Below, piece after piece: positions 4,919 to 5,407 of a DNA stretch of 5,407 nt. A program made the position numbers and the translations under genes. How positions within the stretch are numbered: the stretch's first letter is position 1; each line of letters opens with the position of its first letter. The stretch is from Bacillota bacterium (GTDB lineage: Bacteria; Bacillota; Clostridia; Lachnospirales; Lachnospiraceae): the NCBI GenBank assembly GCA_023392995.1, contig JAEWMZ010000130.1, positions 1 through 5,407 on the forward strand. Reading direction: 5' to 3'. The notes beneath the pieces are model-generated. The model had not been told where the DNA came from. It saw only the letters and a program-made list of their open reading frames with translations, and ran no database searches.

Positions 4919-5407
4919 TTATTCCATCAGTTCTCTTACATTATCTCTCCAGTTGTGTACCGGCTGCCAGCCGAGTATCTTCTTCGCTTTTTTGTTACTC
5001 ATCACGCCATCATAACCAGGAATCGAACCCCCGACTACCTTCACCTCAGGAAAGATTTCCTTGATTAACTCATCGCTCTTAATATCCATACAGGTATCAT
5101 CTGCAACAATGTTAAATGCCGTGACTCCTATCCCTTCAGCCTCCAAACCCAACCGACAGGCACTGGCAGCATCCCTTACATCAATATAATTCCATAAATT
5201 ACGGACTCTCTGGAGTGGCTCCTTATTAAAATTCAAATAGTCTCTAAACATATCCGGCGTATGTACATACCCCAGTCTTAAACTTACAATTTGCATTCCA
5301 GTTCTTCTATGAAAGGCTTCCGCTATTTGCTCACTTACCACCTTTGACAACCCATAAGCATCCTCCGGAAGCAGAGGATGCTCCTCATCCAGCGGAACAT
5401 ATTGGGG
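4919..5407 (-). CDS. NAD(P)-dependent epimerase/dehydratase (extended SDR), C-terminal part; truncated at right edge
   Basis: The minus-strand frame is open from the window edge to the TAA at 4919-4921, giving 162 residues; the N-terminal Rossmann GxxGxxG region lies outside. The visible part begins PQYVPLDEEHPLLPEDAYGL and includes the SDR catalytic Tyr and Lys as YGLSK (residues 18-22 of the visible part). This is followed by the usual helix (SEQIAEAF) and IVSLRLGYVHTP, the counterpart of the R-x-x-x-V-Y/F-G-P segment. Next come NYIDVRDAASACRLGLEAEG and FNIVADDT, the standard cofactor- and substrate-side elements. The end, SNKKAKKILGWQPVHNWRD, is typical of extended SDRs. The substrate is probably a nucleotide sugar or sugar acid but cannot be named from this half. 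The ATG at 5350 is internal, because the YGLSK motif lies upstream of it. A terminator lies about 180 bp downstream. Confidence 0.92.
   Translation of the reverse strand, partial: PQYVPLDEEHPLLPEDAYGLSKVVSEQIAEAFHRRTGMQIVSLRLGYVHTPDMFRDYLNFNKEPLQRVRNLWNYIDVRDAASACRLGLEAEGIGVTAFNIVADDTCMDIKSDELIKEIFPEVKVVGGSIPGYDGVMSNKKAKKILGWQPVHNWRDNVRELME

Noticed and set aside
4730..5068. A plus-strand frame of 112 codons starting with TTG.
   Set aside because: It starts inside the terminator stem and its second half is antisense to the epimerase, which has strong family motifs.
1..5407. tRNA, rRNA, CRISPR arrays and transposase genes.
   Set aside because: I looked on both strands for tRNA-like cloverleaf ends, regularly spaced repeats and DDE or recombinase motifs, and found none.

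Overview
The window looks like AT-rich chromosomal DNA from a Gram-positive, Clostridia-type bacterium. My best guess is Lachnospiraceae or a close relative. This rests on strong AGGAGG-type ribosome binding sites, Firmicute-like -10/-35 boxes, an XRE regulator with a membrane tail and an AraC regulator of a type familiar from Bacillota, and a modular secreted protein. No marker gene fixes the taxon.

Layout from left to right: (1) Positions 1-1279, minus strand: the N-terminal 426 codons of a large secreted modular protein that runs off the left edge. It has a signal peptide, an unnamed beta-rich domain, a chitobiase-C-terminal-like beta-sandwich, and one complete plus one beginning OB-fold-like module. 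(2) Positions 1280-1897: a divergent intergenic region holding the long, hairpin-rich leader of the secreted gene and the promoter of the next gene. (3) Positions 1898-2680, plus strand: an XRE-type HTH regulator with four predicted membrane helices. (4) Positions 2681-2876: a convergent intergenic region with a perfect 25-bp inverted repeat. (5) Positions 2877-3536, minus strand: a 219-residue multi-spanning membrane protein with the signature of presenilin/signal-peptide-peptidase (A22-type GxGD) intramembrane aspartyl proteases. (6) Positions 3659-4546, minus strand: an AraC-family regulator with an N-terminal DNA-binding domain and a C-terminal beta-sandwich-like domain. (7) Positions 4547-4918: promoter and operator-like repeats of the araC-type gene, a terminator, and a small or decayed reading frame. 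(8) Positions 4919-5407, minus strand: the C-terminal part of an extended-SDR NAD-dependent epimerase/dehydratase that runs off the right edge.

The most interesting unit is the AraC regulator plus presenilin-like protease on the minus strand. A 9-mer (TGCTGTTTT on the plus strand) occurs three times in the window: twice in front of the araC-type gene and once in front of the protease gene. A shared operator would explain this. The protease gene also converges on a membrane-embedded XRE regulator. Regulated intramembrane proteolysis of a local membrane protein is an attractive but unproven idea. No tRNA, rRNA, CRISPR array or transposase gene was seen.
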